A stretch of 45,480 nt of DNA. Origin: Methylobacterium oryzihabitans (lineage in GTDB: Bacteria; Pseudomonadota; Alphaproteobacteria; Rhizobiales; Beijerinckiaceae). This document shows positions 7,641-15,395 of this stretch, one piece after another. The translations under genes were made by a program, and so were the position numbers. The notes beneath the pieces are model-generated. The model searched no databases. It worked only from the letters and a program-made list of their open reading frames with translations, and was not told the DNA's origin. Location of the stretch: the NCBI RefSeq assembly GCF_004004555.2, contig NZ_SACP01000040.1, positions 1 to 45,480 on the forward strand, given 5' to 3'. The first letter of the stretch is position 1; each line of letters opens with the position of its first letter.

Positions 7641-8852
7641 ATGCGCCTGCGTCTCCTCTGCGCCTGTGCCGTCCTCGCCCTGCCGGTCCCGGCGGCGGCC
7701 GACAAGCCGCCCCGGCCGCCGATCGAGACCGCGCCGCCGAACGCCCCCGACCAGAAGCCGGCCTTTTCCGGGCAGACCCGGGCGATGCAGCCCGGCACGG
7801 CGACGAAGCTCGCGGTCACCACGGTGGCGCACGGCCTCAACGGCGTCTGGGCGTTCGCCTTCCTGCCCGGCGGGCGCCTCCTCGTCACCGAGAAGGGCGG
7901 GCGGATGCGCCTCGTCTCGCCGGAGGGCGAGGCCGGCCCGCCGGTCGCCGGCGTGCCGAAGGTCGAGGCCCGCGGGCAGGGCGGCCTGCTCGACCTCGCG
8001 GTCGGTCCGTCCTTCGTCGCTGACGGGCGGATCTACTTCAGCTACGCCGAGAAGCGCGAGGGCGGCAACGGCACCACCGTCGCCCGCGCCCGGCTGGTGG
8101 AGGAGGGCGGCCGGGCCCGGCTGGAGGACGTCGAGGTGATCTTCCGCCAGAACCCGGCCTATGACGGCGACAAGCATTTCGGCTCGCGGCTGGTCTTCTC
8201 CGGCGACGGCACGCTCTACGTCACGGTCGGCGAGCGCTCCGACCCCAAGCCGCGGGTCCAGGCCCAGAGCCTCGCCAGCGGCCTCGGCAAGGTCTTCCGC
8301 ATCAAGGCCGACGGCGGCATCCCGTCCGACAACCCGTTCGCGGGCCGCAAGGACGTCCAGCCGGCGATCTGGTCCTACGGCCACCGCAACATCCAGGCCG
8401 CCACCCTCGACCAGAAGGGCCGGCTGTGGACCGTCGAGCACGGGCCGCGGGGCGGCGACGAGCTGAACCGGCCGCAGGCGGGCCTGAACTACGGCTGGCC
8501 CGAGGTGACCTACGGCATCGAGTACAGCGGCGCGCCGGTGGGGCAGGGGCTGACCCAGAAGCCCGGCACCGAGCAGCCGGTCTATTACTGGGACCCGGTG
8601 ATCGGCCCCTCGGGCATGGCGCGCTACGACGGGCCGCTGTTTCCCGCTTGGCAGGACGCGATGGTGATCGGCGGCCTCGTCTCCCGGGGGCTGGTGGTGC
8701 TGAAGCTCGACGGCGACCGGGTCGTCACCGAGGAGCGGGTGCCGCTCGAAGCCCGCATCCGCGACGTCCGGGTCGGCCCGGACGGGGCGATCTACGCCGC
8801 GACCGACGCGGAATCGGGCGGGCGCATCCTCAAGATCGCGCCGCGGGTGTGA
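7641..8852 (+). CDS. PQQ-dependent soluble aldose sugar dehydrogenase (YliI/Asd type)
   Basis: This 403-residue protein has a signal peptide (about residues 1-21) and the beta-propeller fold of glucose/sorbosone dehydrogenases: GLNGVWAFAFLPGG, a QGGLLDLAVGP strand, YDGDKHFGSRLVF, GDGTLYVTVGER, IWSYGHRNIQAATLD, the EHGPRGGDELN loop and NYGWPEVTYG. Members oxidise aldose sugars with bound PQQ and calcium in the periplasm and pass electrons to the respiratory chain. PQQ is a normal cofactor in methylotrophs. ATG 7641 fits a signal peptide; an in-frame GTG at 7629 would add four residues. It is convergent with the HNH gene, with 6 nt between stops. Confidence 0.9.
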   Translation: MRLRLLCACAVLALPVPAAADKPPRPPIETAPPNAPDQKPAFSGQTRAMQPGTATKLAVTTVAHGLNGVWAFAFLPGGRLLVTEKGGRMRLVSPEGEAGPPVAGVPKVEARGQGGLLDLAVGPSFVADGRIYFSYAEKREGGNGTTVARARLVEEGGRARLEDVEVIFRQNPAYDGDKHFGSRLVFSGDGTLYVTVGERSDPKPRVQAQSLASGLGKVFRIKADGGIPSDNPFAGRKDVQPAIWSYGHRNIQAATLDQKGRLWTVEHGPRGGDELNRPQAGLNYGWPEVTYGIEYSGAPVGQGLTQKPGTEQPVYYWDPVIGPSGMARYDGPLFPAWQDAMVIGGLVSRGLVVLKLDGDRVVTEERVPLEARIRDVRVGPDGAIYAATDAESGGRILKIAPRV

Positions 8853-8858
8853 GGCTCC

Positions 8859-9587
8859 TCACCCCGGCGGCGGCAGGTCGCGGCGGCGCTGGGCGCGCTC
8901 GCCGGCCTCCTCGGCGCATTTCGCCGCGTGGATGGTGCGGTTGACCACCTGGAGGTTCGGCACGCCCCAGTAGCCGAGCAGGACCGGCCAGGGCGCCTCG
9001 CGGTGCTCGCGCCAGACCCGGTAGAGCGGCGTGCGGTGGTCGACCTCGGCGGTGCGCAGCAGGCGCTTGCCGGATTCGGCGCAGCGGTGGCGCTGGCGCG
9101 CCTTGAGCGCCTTCACCTGCTCGGCCGGCGCGGTCCACAGCTTCCAGGCGGCGACGCAGGCGGCGTGCCAGCCGGCGTTGCGGTTCGGCACGCCCGCCCC
9201 CCAGAGGTCGGCGTGCCAGCCGAAGCGGTAGACCGGCTGGCCGCAGATGCGGCAATGGCCGCGCTCCCGAGCGAAGGCCGGCTCGCGGAACGGCGCCGGC
9301 GGCATCCGGAAGCTCAGCGGCAGCCCGTCCTCGCGCAGGGCCCCGAGGCGCCACGTCCAGCCCTCCGGGGTGCCGGAGCGGGCGGCGAGGCCGCGGGCGA
9401 GGCGGTCGGCCCGCACGAGGTGGTGGCGCCAGTAGCTCTCGACGGCGAGGCGCGGCGTCGGCGGCACCAGCGGCCGCGACAGGGCGTGGGCCAGCACCGC
9501 GGCCGGAAACACCGCCGGCAGCGCCCGCTCCAGCCGGACGCGCGCCGCGACGTTGCGCGTCTCGCGCCACTCCGAGGCCGCGCTCAT
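8859..9587 (-). CDS. HNH nuclease-like zinc-finger protein
   Basis: This 242-residue protein has no signal peptide. A Cys112-x2-Cys115 pair (CRICGQ) with His141/Cys144, then Cys169 and the segment EVDHRTPL (His184), NLQVVN (Asn211/Asn216) and TIHAAKC (His220, Cys224) match the order of an HNH core (VDH, N, H). The fold normally binds a divalent metal and cuts DNA. The HNH block is interrupted by about 65 residues between the first Cys pair and His184, so the first half may be a separate zinc site. No methylase, restriction or phage gene is next to it. Call by motif only; activity unproven. Confidence 0.65.
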   Translation of the reverse strand: MSAASEWRETRNVAARVRLERALPAVFPAAVLAHALSRPLVPPTPRLAVESYWRHHLVRADRLARGLAARSGTPEGWTWRLGALREDGLPLSFRMPPAPFREPAFARERGHCRICGQPVYRFGWHADLWGAGVPNRNAGWHAACVAAWKLWTAPAEQVKALKARQRHRCAESGKRLLRTAEVDHRTPLYRVWREHREAPWPVLLGYWGVPNLQVVNRTIHAAKCAEEAGERAQRRRDLPPPG

Positions 9588-9766
9588 GCCCGGCCGCTCC
9601 GCCCGCCCATGCCGTCGCTCCGAATCACCGGTCCCGCCGGCTCCCGCCTCTACCCCATCCTCACGGGAATGCGAGCGGACGGGTGGCCGCGCCGGGCGCG
9701 CACCCTAGCTGTGGCGGACGGGACGCCGCCCGGCGCCCGTGGTCCGGAGACCCGACGAGGATCCCC

Positions 9767-10393
9767 ATGCGTGCCGCCAGCCTCGCCCCGTCCCCCTCCC
9801 TCGCCGGGCGCCTGCGCCTCGCGCTCACCGCGATCGTCCTCGCCACGACCCTGTCGGCCTGCGGCGCGATCAACCGGGTGCCGACCCTGGAGGAGGACGC
9901 CAAGTCGCGCTGGGGCGAGGTCCAGAACCAGTACCAGCGCCGGGCCGACCTGATCCCCAACCTCGTCGAGACCGTGAAGGGCTACGCCCAGCAGGAGCGC
10001 GAGGTGCTGACCCAGGTCACCGAGGCGCGCGCCAAGGCGAGTTCGGTGAAGGTCGACGCCTCGTCGATCCAGGACCCGGAGAAATTCAAGCAGTTCCAGG
10101 ACGCCCAGAACCAGCTTTCGGGCGCCCTCGGGCGGCTGCTCGTCACCGTCGAGCGCTACCCGGACCTGAAGTCCAACGCCAACTTCCTGGCGCTGCAATC
10201 GCAGCTGGAGGGCACCGAGAACCGCATCGCGGTGGCGCGGCGCGACTACATCCAGTCGGTGCAGGCCTACAACACCGAGATCTGCACCATCCCGGGCCGC
10301 TGGATCGCCGCGGTGCTGTATCCCGACGCCAAGCCGATGCAGTCCTTCGCGGCGACCCCGGAGTCGGACCGGCCGCCGAGCGTGAAGTTCTGA
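9767..10393 (+). CDS. LemA family lipoprotein
   Basis: This 208-residue protein has a lipoprotein signal peptide with lipobox LSAC (acylated Cys32) and the LemA coiled-coil domain: QNQYQRRADLIPNLVETVKGYA, then EREVLTQVTEARAKA, and the closing RRDYIQSVQAYNTEI region. LemA proteins sit in the membrane with a helical bundle domain outside the cytoplasm; their role is unclear. Ribosome-binding site GACGAGG lies 6 nt before ATG 9767. Two TPM-domain genes follow (7 nt, then overlap), a conserved arrangement in proteobacteria. Confidence 0.93.
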   Translation: MRAASLAPSPSLAGRLRLALTAIVLATTLSACGAINRVPTLEEDAKSRWGEVQNQYQRRADLIPNLVETVKGYAQQEREVLTQVTEARAKASSVKVDASSIQDPEKFKQFQDAQNQLSGALGRLLVTVERYPDLKSNANFLALQSQLEGTENRIAVARRDYIQSVQAYNTEICTIPGRWIAAVLYPDAKPMQSFAATPESDRPPSVKF

Positions 10394-10400
10394 CCGCCCG

Positions 10401-11198
10401 ATGACGCGGGGAGCGCCGCTGCGCCTCGCCGGCCCGCTGCTGGCGCTGCTGCTGCTCTGTTGCGCGGCGCTGGCGCAGCAGGGCCCGGCCTTCCCGGCCC
10501 TGACCGGCCGGGTGGTCGACGCCGCCGGGATCCTGACGCCCGAGCAGGCGGCGGCGATCGCTGCGCCGCTCAAGGCGCACGAGGACAAGACCGGCGATCA
10601 GGTCGCGGTCGCCACCGTGGCCTCGCTCCAGGGCCTCACGGTCGAGGACTACGCCAACCGGCTGTTTCGCCACTGGGGCCTCGGCGGCAAGGACAGGAAC
10701 AACGGCGTGCTGCTCCTCGTGGCGCCGACCGAGCGCAAGGTGCGGATCGAGGTCGGGTACGGGCTGGAGGGCGCGCTCACCGACGCCCTGACCAAGGTCG
10801 TCATCTCCGGCTCGATCGCGCCGAAGTTCAAGGCCGGCGACTTCGCCGGCGGCATCCGGGCCGGCACCGACGCGATCCTCGGCATCCTCGACCGCGACGC
10901 CGGCGAGTGGCAGCGCCGGCCGGAGGTGCGCAACGACGAGGGCCACGGCATCGACCCGATCCTGGTGGCGATCCTCGTCATCGTGCTGTGCCTCGTGCTG
11001 TCGCGCTTCCTCGGCGGCGGGCGCGGGGGCGGCGGGGGCGGGCGGCCGCACCGGCAGCGGGGCGGCGGCTGGATCGTCGTGCCGACCCCCTCCGGCGGCG
11101 GCTGGGGCGGCGGGTTCGGCGGGGGAGGCGGGTTCGACGGCGGGTTCTCGGGCGGCGGCGGCTCGTCGGGTGGCGGCGGCGCCTCGGGAGACTGGTGA
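10401..11198 (+). CDS. TPM-domain membrane protein (YgcG family)
   Basis: This 265-residue protein has a signal peptide (about residues 1-28), a TPM domain (about 35-165; LTGRVVDAAGILTPEQ, GDQVAVATVASLQG, YANRLFRHWGLGGKDRNNGVLLLVAPTERKVRIEVGYGLEG in parts), one membrane segment (about 188-205) and a Gly-rich tail (about 207-265). In this family the TPM domain lies outside the cytoplasm and the Gly-rich tail is typical. Related to photosystem II repair factor TLP18.3, but the bacterial function is not settled. Second gene of the lemA operon; its stop shares one base with the next start. Confidence 0.92.
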   Translation: MTRGAPLRLAGPLLALLLLCCAALAQQGPAFPALTGRVVDAAGILTPEQAAAIAAPLKAHEDKTGDQVAVATVASLQGLTVEDYANRLFRHWGLGGKDRNNGVLLLVAPTERKVRIEVGYGLEGALTDALTKVVISGSIAPKFKAGDFAGGIRAGTDAILGILDRDAGEWQRRPEVRNDEGHGIDPILVAILVIVLCLVLSRFLGGGRGGGGGGRPHRQRGGGWIVVPTPSGGGWGGGFGGGGGFDGGFSGGGGSSGGGGASGDW

Positions 11199-11839
11199 TG
11201 GCGTCCCGTGGTCTTCCCCGCATCCTGGCCCTGCCCGACGAGGCGGCCCGCGACCGGATCACCGCGGCGGTGGCGGCGGCCGAGCGCGGCACCGCCGGCG
11301 AGATCGTCGTGATGGTGGCGGCACGGGCCGGCGCCTACCGCACGGTGCCGCTGGCGCTGACCCTGCTCGGCACCCTCGCGGTGCCCTGGCCGCTGATCCT
11401 CTTCACCGGGCTCAGCGCCGGGCGGATCGCCCTGGTCCAGCTCGCCGCGGCGGTGGCGCTGCTCCTCGTCCTCGCGGCCCTGCGCCGCCTCGCCCTGGTG
11501 CCGCGCCGGCTGCGGCGGGCGCGGGCGCGGGACGCGGCGGCGCGGGAATTCTGGTCGCGCGGGCTCAGCCGCACCCGCGGGCGCACCGGCGTGCTGATCT
11601 ACGTCGCGCTGGCCGAGCGCTACGCCGAGATCATCGCCGACGCGGCAATCCGCGACCGGGTGCCGGAGGAGGCGTGGCGCCGGACCCTGACCGGCCTGAT
11701 CGAGGCGCTGGGCCGCGGGGCGCTGACCGAGGGGCTGATCCGGGCGGTGGAGGAGACCGGCGCGATCCTGGCCGAGGCGGCGCCGCCCGGCCCGGAGGAC
11801 CGCAACGAGCTGCCGGACCGGGTGATCCTGTCGGGGTAG
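11198..11839 (+). CDS. TPM-domain membrane protein (second, short form)
   Basis: This 213-residue protein starts with a cytoplasmic-like segment (LALPDEAARDRITAAVAAAERGTAGEIVV), has two membrane segments (about residues 48-70 and 75-98), and a C-terminal TPM core (GVLIYVALAERYAEIIADAAI and GLIEALGRGALTEGL). ATG 11198 overlaps the previous stop as TGATG, so translation is coupled. This is the third gene of the lemA-TPM-TPM operon; the pairing of one Gly-rich and one two-helix TPM protein behind LemA is common in Rhizobiales. Function unknown. Confidence 0.88.
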   Translation: MASRGLPRILALPDEAARDRITAAVAAAERGTAGEIVVMVAARAGAYRTVPLALTLLGTLAVPWPLILFTGLSAGRIALVQLAAAVALLLVLAALRRLALVPRRLRRARARDAAAREFWSRGLSRTRGRTGVLIYVALAERYAEIIADAAIRDRVPEEAWRRTLTGLIEALGRGALTEGLIRAVEETGAILAEAAPPGPEDRNELPDRVILSG

Positions 11840-11986
11840 CTCCGGCACCCGTTCCGGCCGGACCGCCCATCCACCGCCCGGAAAGCCCGGTTCCGCCGGG
11901 AGCCTGCCCCCCGCTCCGGCTGTTCAGCCCCCGTCCGTGCCCCTACCAAGGCCGCCGGCGAACCGAGGGAAACGGGCGGGGCGGGC

Positions 11987-12430
11987 ATGCAGCGCATCAC
12001 GATCACCATCGACGACGAGCTGCTGGCGGCGGTCGACCGGCTCTGCAGCGAGCGCGGCTACGCCAGCCGCTCCGAGGCGGTGCGCGACCTCGTCCGCGAC
12101 GCGGTCGCCCCGTCGCGGGTGGCCCGGGACGGCGGCGCGCCCTGCTACGGGGCACTGAGCTACGTCTACGATCACGGCACGCGCGACCTGGCACGCCGCC
12201 TGACCGACGAGGGCCACCACCACGGGGTCTCGGTCGCCAGCCTGCACGTGCACCTGACGCGGGACGATTGCCTGGAAGTCGCGGTGCTCCGCGGCTCGGC
12301 GACGGCTCTGCAGGCCTATGCCGACAGCGTCGTCACGCAGCGCGGCGTGCGCTACGGCCACCTGCGGCTCATCCCCGGGAACGGCGCCGGGCCGGACGAT
12401 CACCCGCACGGCGACGACACCGGCGGGTGA
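11987..12430 (+). CDS. nikR: Nickel-responsive transcriptional repressor NikR
   Basis: This 147-residue protein closely follows E. coli NikR: ribbon-helix-helix domain at residues 1-45 (QRITITIDDELL, RSEAVRDLVRDAV), then a C-terminal ACT-like metal domain with SYVYDHG, the HHH at 77-79, LHVH (His87, His89), DDCLEVAVL (Cys95) and QRGVRYGHL. The nickel ligands (His76/77, His87, His89, Cys95) are all present. A short His/Asp tail (DHPHGDD) follows. With nickel bound, NikR dimers and tetramers block transcription at paired GTATGA half-sites. Such an operator lies directly downstream at 12453-12480, in front of a TonB-dependent receptor gene. Confidence 0.95.
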   Translation: MQRITITIDDELLAAVDRLCSERGYASRSEAVRDLVRDAVAPSRVARDGGAPCYGALSYVYDHGTRDLARRLTDEGHHHGVSVASLHVHLTRDDCLEVAVLRGSATALQAYADSVVTQRGVRYGHLRLIPGNGAGPDDHPHGDDTGG

Positions 12431-12440
12431 GGATCGCCGG

Positions 12441-12463
12441 TCACAGCCGGCGGTGTGATTTTT
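12441..12463 (+). terminator. Possible nikR terminator overlapping the operator
   Basis: A short stem (TCACAGCC against GGTGTGA with one bulged base) is followed by TTTTT at 12459-12463. It starts 10 nt after the nikR stop. Its right arm includes the left half of the NikR operator, so termination and operator share bases. The stem is short and the call is tentative. Confidence 0.4.
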
Positions 12464-12480
12464 GCGTAGGTTCCTCATAC
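12453..12480 (+). promoter_or_regulatory. NikR operator (GTGTGA-N16-TCATAC)
   Basis: Half-sites GTGTGA (12453-12458) and TCATAC (12475-12480) are separated by exactly 16 nt. The E. coli nik operator is GTATGA-N16-TCATAC, so 11 of 12 defining bases and the spacing match. It lies between nikR and the TonB receptor gene and ends 7 nt before the first possible start (GTG 12488), so repression would block receptor transcription. Confidence 0.85.
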
Positions 12481-12487
12481 GCGGAGC

Positions 12488-14680
12488 GTGCGAGGGGCAC
12501 GCCCCGATGCCGCATCCGGAACGCCGTTGTCCCGCTTCGCCCTCTCCGCGCGCGCCGGCGCGCTGCTCGGCCCCGTCGGCCTCGTGCTGGTCGCCCCGCA
12601 CGCCTGGGCCGCACCGGCGGCCGGGTCTCCCGACACGATCGCGCTGTCGGAGATCTCGGTGGTGGCCGAGGCGCCGGCGGCCACCACCTCGGCCACGCCC
12701 AATGCCAGCGCCGCCTATGTCGGCGGCGTGACCGGCATCGGCGGGACGCTGCGGCCGGTCGATGCCGCGAGCGCCGGCCTCATCACGGGCGCGCAGATCA
12801 ACAGCCGTCCGGTCACCCGGCCCGGCGAGGTGCTGGAAGAGGTGCCCGGCCTCATCATCACGCAGCATTCGGGCGAGGGCAAAGCCAACCAGTACTTCCT
12901 GCGCGGCTTCAACCTCGACCACGGCACGGACATCGCCATCAGCGTCGACGGCATGCCGGTGAACATGCGCACCCACGCCCACGGCCAGGGCTATGCCGAC
13001 CTCAACTTCCTGATCCCGGAACTCGTCGGCGCGGTCGAGTTCCACAAGGGCCCGTACTTCGTCCGCGACGGCGACTTCGCCTCGGCCGGCTCGGTGCGGA
13101 TCGACTATCTCGACACGCTCAACCGCACCATCGCTCTTGCCACGGTCGGCAGCTTCGGGCTCAGGCGCGCCCTCTCGGCCGCCTCGACGCCGCTCGGCGA
13201 GGGCAATCTGCTGGTGGCCGGCGAGGCGCAGACCTACGACGGGCCGTGGGCGGTGCCGGACACCCTGCGCAAGCTTAACGGGGTGGTGCGCTACAGCCAG
13301 GGCACGCCGCTCGACGGCTTCGCCGTCACCGGCATGGGCTACTGGGGCAGGTGGAATGCCACCAACCAGATCCCCGAGCGGGCGGTGGCGGAGGGCCTCA
13401 CCGGCCGCTACGGCACCCTCGACCCGACCGACGGCGGCGACACCGGCCGGTTCTCGCTGTCGGGGCGCTGGAGCCAGTCGGATTCCGGCGGCGTCACCCG
13501 GGCCTCGGCCTACGCAATCCGCTACGGGATGAACCTCTGGAACAACTTCACGTATTTCCTCAACGATCCGGTCGGCGGCGACCAGTTCCGCCAGCGCGAC
13601 AGCCGCGTCCTCGGCGGCGGCGAGATCTCCCGCGTGTTCCAGGGTGACCTGTTCGGTCTGGCCATGGAGAACGAGATCGGCGTGCAGACCCGCACCGACG
13701 ACATCCGGGTGGGCCTGTTCGACACCACCGCGCGTCGGTACCGCTCGACGGTGCTGGACGACCGCGTGCTGGAAGCGAGCGCGGCGTTCTACGTCGAGAA
13801 CCGGGTGCGCTGGACCGACTGGCTGCGCACCAGCGTCGGCTTTCGCGCCGATGGGTACTATGCCGACGTTCGCTCGGACACGCTCGCCAACTCGGGCAAG
13901 GCCCGCGACGGCATCGTCAATCCGAAGCTCGGGGCGGTGTTCGGGCCGTGGCAGGAGACCGAGATCTACCTGAACTACGGCGGCGGCTTCCACTCGAACG
14001 ACGCCCGTGGCGTGGTCGCCACGGTCGATCCGGTGAGCCCGCTGTTCACCATCGCGCGCTCGCCGTTCCTGGTGCCCTCGACCGGCTACGAGGTCGGCCT
14101 CCGCAACCGCTCGATCGCCGGGCTCGAAACCACCCTGGCGCTGTTCCGCCTCGACTTCGCGTCCGAGAACCTGTTCCAGGGCGACACCGGCACCACCGAG
14201 CCGAGCCGGCCGACGCGCCGCTTCGGCATCGAGTGGAGCAACCACTACGCGCTCACCCCCTGGCTCGCCCTGGAGGGCGACCTGACGATCACCAATGCCC
14301 GCTTCTCCGACCGTGATCCGGCGGGCCGGCGGGTGCCCGAGGCCCCGACCACCATCGCCTCGGCCGGGATCACCTTCGGGGAGGGCGCGGGCTGGTTCGG
14401 CTCCCTGCGCTTCCGCTACTTCGGTCCCCGTCCGTTGATCGAGGACAATGCGGTCCGGTCCAGGCCGACGGCCCTGCTCAACGGCCGGCTCGGCTACAAC
14501 TTCGACGGCGGCGTCAGCCTGTCGCTCGACGTGCTGAACCTGACCAACGCGAAGTCGGACCAGATCACCTACTCCTACGTGTCACGTCTGCCGGGCGAGG
14601 ACGCCGCCGGAATCGCCGACCGGCACTTCCACCCGGTCGAGCCGGCCGCCGTGCGGTTGACCTTGGCGGGCCGGTTCTGA
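12488..14680 (+). CDS. TonB-dependent outer-membrane receptor, probable nickel-chelate uptake
   Basis: This protein of up to 730 residues has a signal peptide ending APHAWA, a plug domain (about residues 110-215: LEEVPGLIITQHSGEG, YFLRGFNLDHGTDI, VDGMPVN, THAHGQGYADLN) and a 22-strand-type barrel ending in the aromatic LAGRF terminus. It imports a substrate across the outer membrane with energy from TonB. Substrate is inferred as nickel or a nickel complex from the NikR operator directly upstream. The GTG at 12488 is only 7 nt from the operator and has no spaced ribosome-binding site; the TTG at 12527, which would give a standard 27-residue signal peptide, is a serious alternative start. His clusters (THAHG in the plug, RHFHP near the C-terminus) may bind metal. 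Confidence 0.88.
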   Translation: MRGARPDAASGTPLSRFALSARAGALLGPVGLVLVAPHAWAAPAAGSPDTIALSEISVVAEAPAATTSATPNASAAYVGGVTGIGGTLRPVDAASAGLITGAQINSRPVTRPGEVLEEVPGLIITQHSGEGKANQYFLRGFNLDHGTDIAISVDGMPVNMRTHAHGQGYADLNFLIPELVGAVEFHKGPYFVRDGDFASAGSVRIDYLDTLNRTIALATVGSFGLRRALSAASTPLGEGNLLVAGEAQTYDGPWAVPDTLRKLNGVVRYSQGTPLDGFAVTGMGYWGRWNATNQIPERAVAEGLTGRYGTLDPTDGGDTGRFSLSGRWSQSDSGGVTRASAYAIRYGMNLWNNFTYFLNDPVGGDQFRQRDSRVLGGGEISRVFQGDLFGLAMENEIGVQTRTDDIRVGLFDTTARRYRSTVLDDRVLEASAAFYVENRVRWTDWLRTSVGFRADGYYADVRSDTLANSGKARDGIVNPKLGAVFGPWQETEIYLNYGGGFHSNDARGVVATVDPVSPLFTIARSPFLVPSTGYEVGLRNRSIAGLETTLALFRLDFASENLFQGDTGTTEPSRPTRRFGIEWSNHYALTPWLALEGDLTITNARFSDRDPAGRRVPEAPTTIASAGITFGEGAGWFGSLRFRYFGPRPLIEDNAVRSRPTALLNGRLGYNFDGGVSLSLDVLNLTNAKSDQITYSYVSRLPGEDAAGIADRHFHPVEPAAVRLTLAGRF

Positions 14681-14681
14681 G

Positions 14682-14733
14682 GCGCGAACGACGGCCGCGG
14701 CGCGCTGCCAGCGCTCCAAGCCGTCGTTCGCGC
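14682..14733 (+). terminator. Long inverted repeat after the receptor gene
   Basis: Perfect 14-nt arms (14682-14695 and 14720-14733, GCGCGAACGACGGC) surround 24 nt. It begins 2 nt after the receptor stop and lies between that gene and the convergent DUF3597 gene, so it probably ends transcription from one or both sides. No T-run follows. Confidence 0.6.
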
Positions 14734-14775
14734 AGTCGGGGCCGGGCGCCGAACCCGGCGCCCGCCCTGCCGAGC

Positions 14776-15186
14776 TCAATCCTTCAGATCGTCCGGCACC
14801 TTGCCGCCGTTCTCCTCGAGCTTCTTGATGACCTGCTTGTGCAGCCAGACGTTCATCGTCGCCGAGTCGTTGGTGTCGCCGCTGTAGTGCAGCTCCTGCG
14901 CCAGCTCCTTGCGCGCCGACAGGCTGCTGTCGAGGCCGAGCAGCTTCATCAGGTCGACGATCGAGGTGCGCCAGTTCAGCGTCTGGCCGGCCTTCGACGC
15001 CATGTCGTTCAGCACCGCCTCGACGTCGACCTTGCCGCCCTCGGCGGTCGGGATCGTGCCGGTGCCGGACGGGGCGCCGGCCGCGCCGCCGGCGCCGGCG
15101 GTCTCGGTCGCGGGCGTGTCGGCCTTGGCCTCGCCGCCGCCGAAGGGGTGCAGGATCTTGCTGACGATCGTCCCGAGCAGGCTCAT
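14776..15186 (-). CDS. DUF3597 family protein
   Basis: This 136-residue protein has the DUF3597 pattern: N-terminal helix MSLLGTIVSKILHPFGG, a low-complexity Ala/Gly/Thr linker (about residues 18-48), then the conserved C-terminal domain (VDVEAVLNDMASKAGQTLNWRTSIVDL in parts, LLGLDSSLSARKELAQEL, and MNVWLHKQVIKKLEENGGKVP). No signal peptide. The family resembles LysM-linked stress proteins of proteobacteria but has no established biochemical role. An exact EcfG-type promoter lies 55-79 nt upstream (15241-15265), which predicts induction in the general stress response. Confidence 0.85.
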   Translation of the reverse strand: MSLLGTIVSKILHPFGGGEAKADTPATETAGAGGAAGAPSGTGTIPTAEGGKVDVEAVLNDMASKAGQTLNWRTSIVDLMKLLGLDSSLSARKELAQELHYSGDTNDSATMNVWLHKQVIKKLEENGGKVPDDLKD

Positions 15187-15240
15187 GGTGGTCTCCCTCG
15201 TCGCCGCGGCGCGGGGGCGCCGCCGGAATGGCGGAGGCTT

Positions 15241-15265
15241 AACGAGGCGGTGCGACACCTGTTCC
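15241..15265 (-). promoter_or_regulatory. EcfG (general stress sigma) promoter, GGAAC-N16-CGTT
   Basis: On the minus strand GGAAC occupies 15265-15261 and CGTT 15244-15241, separated by 16 nt, an exact match to the alphaproteobacterial EcfG consensus. It faces the DUF3597 gene, 55 nt from its ATG. Confidence 0.75.
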
Positions 15266-15334
15266 GGTCCGCCCGCCGATCGCGGCGGGCCCTTCGCCCT
15301 GGTCGCGCCGGAAACGGGGAGCTAAGGAGCGGCA

Positions 15335-15368
15335 CCCGGCCGATGCCGGGCACCCGGCCTGCGCCGGG
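15335..15368. repeat. Two tandem identical GC hairpins
   Basis: CCCGGC-(4 nt)-GCCGGG occurs at 15335-15350 and again at 15353-15368, with loops CGAT and CTGC and a 2-nt gap. They lie 28 nt before the Rieske oxygenase start, in the space shared with the divergent DUF3597 gene. They could shape the 5' leader of the oxygenase mRNA or simply be a short duplication. Confidence 0.55.
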
Positions 15369-15395
15369 CCCCCGAACCGGAGCCACGCCCGCCCC

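Noticed and set aside
5402..7888. Minus-strand frame of 828 codons across the AraC gene
   Set aside because: The AraC reading frame on the plus strand has clear domains. Only the final 82 codons are a possible gene.
12439..12458. TCACA and TGTGA near the NikR operator as a Crp site
   Set aside because: The two parts are in reversed order (TCACA first, 8 nt apart), which is not a Crp dyad. They fit better as a short terminator stem and the NikR half-site.
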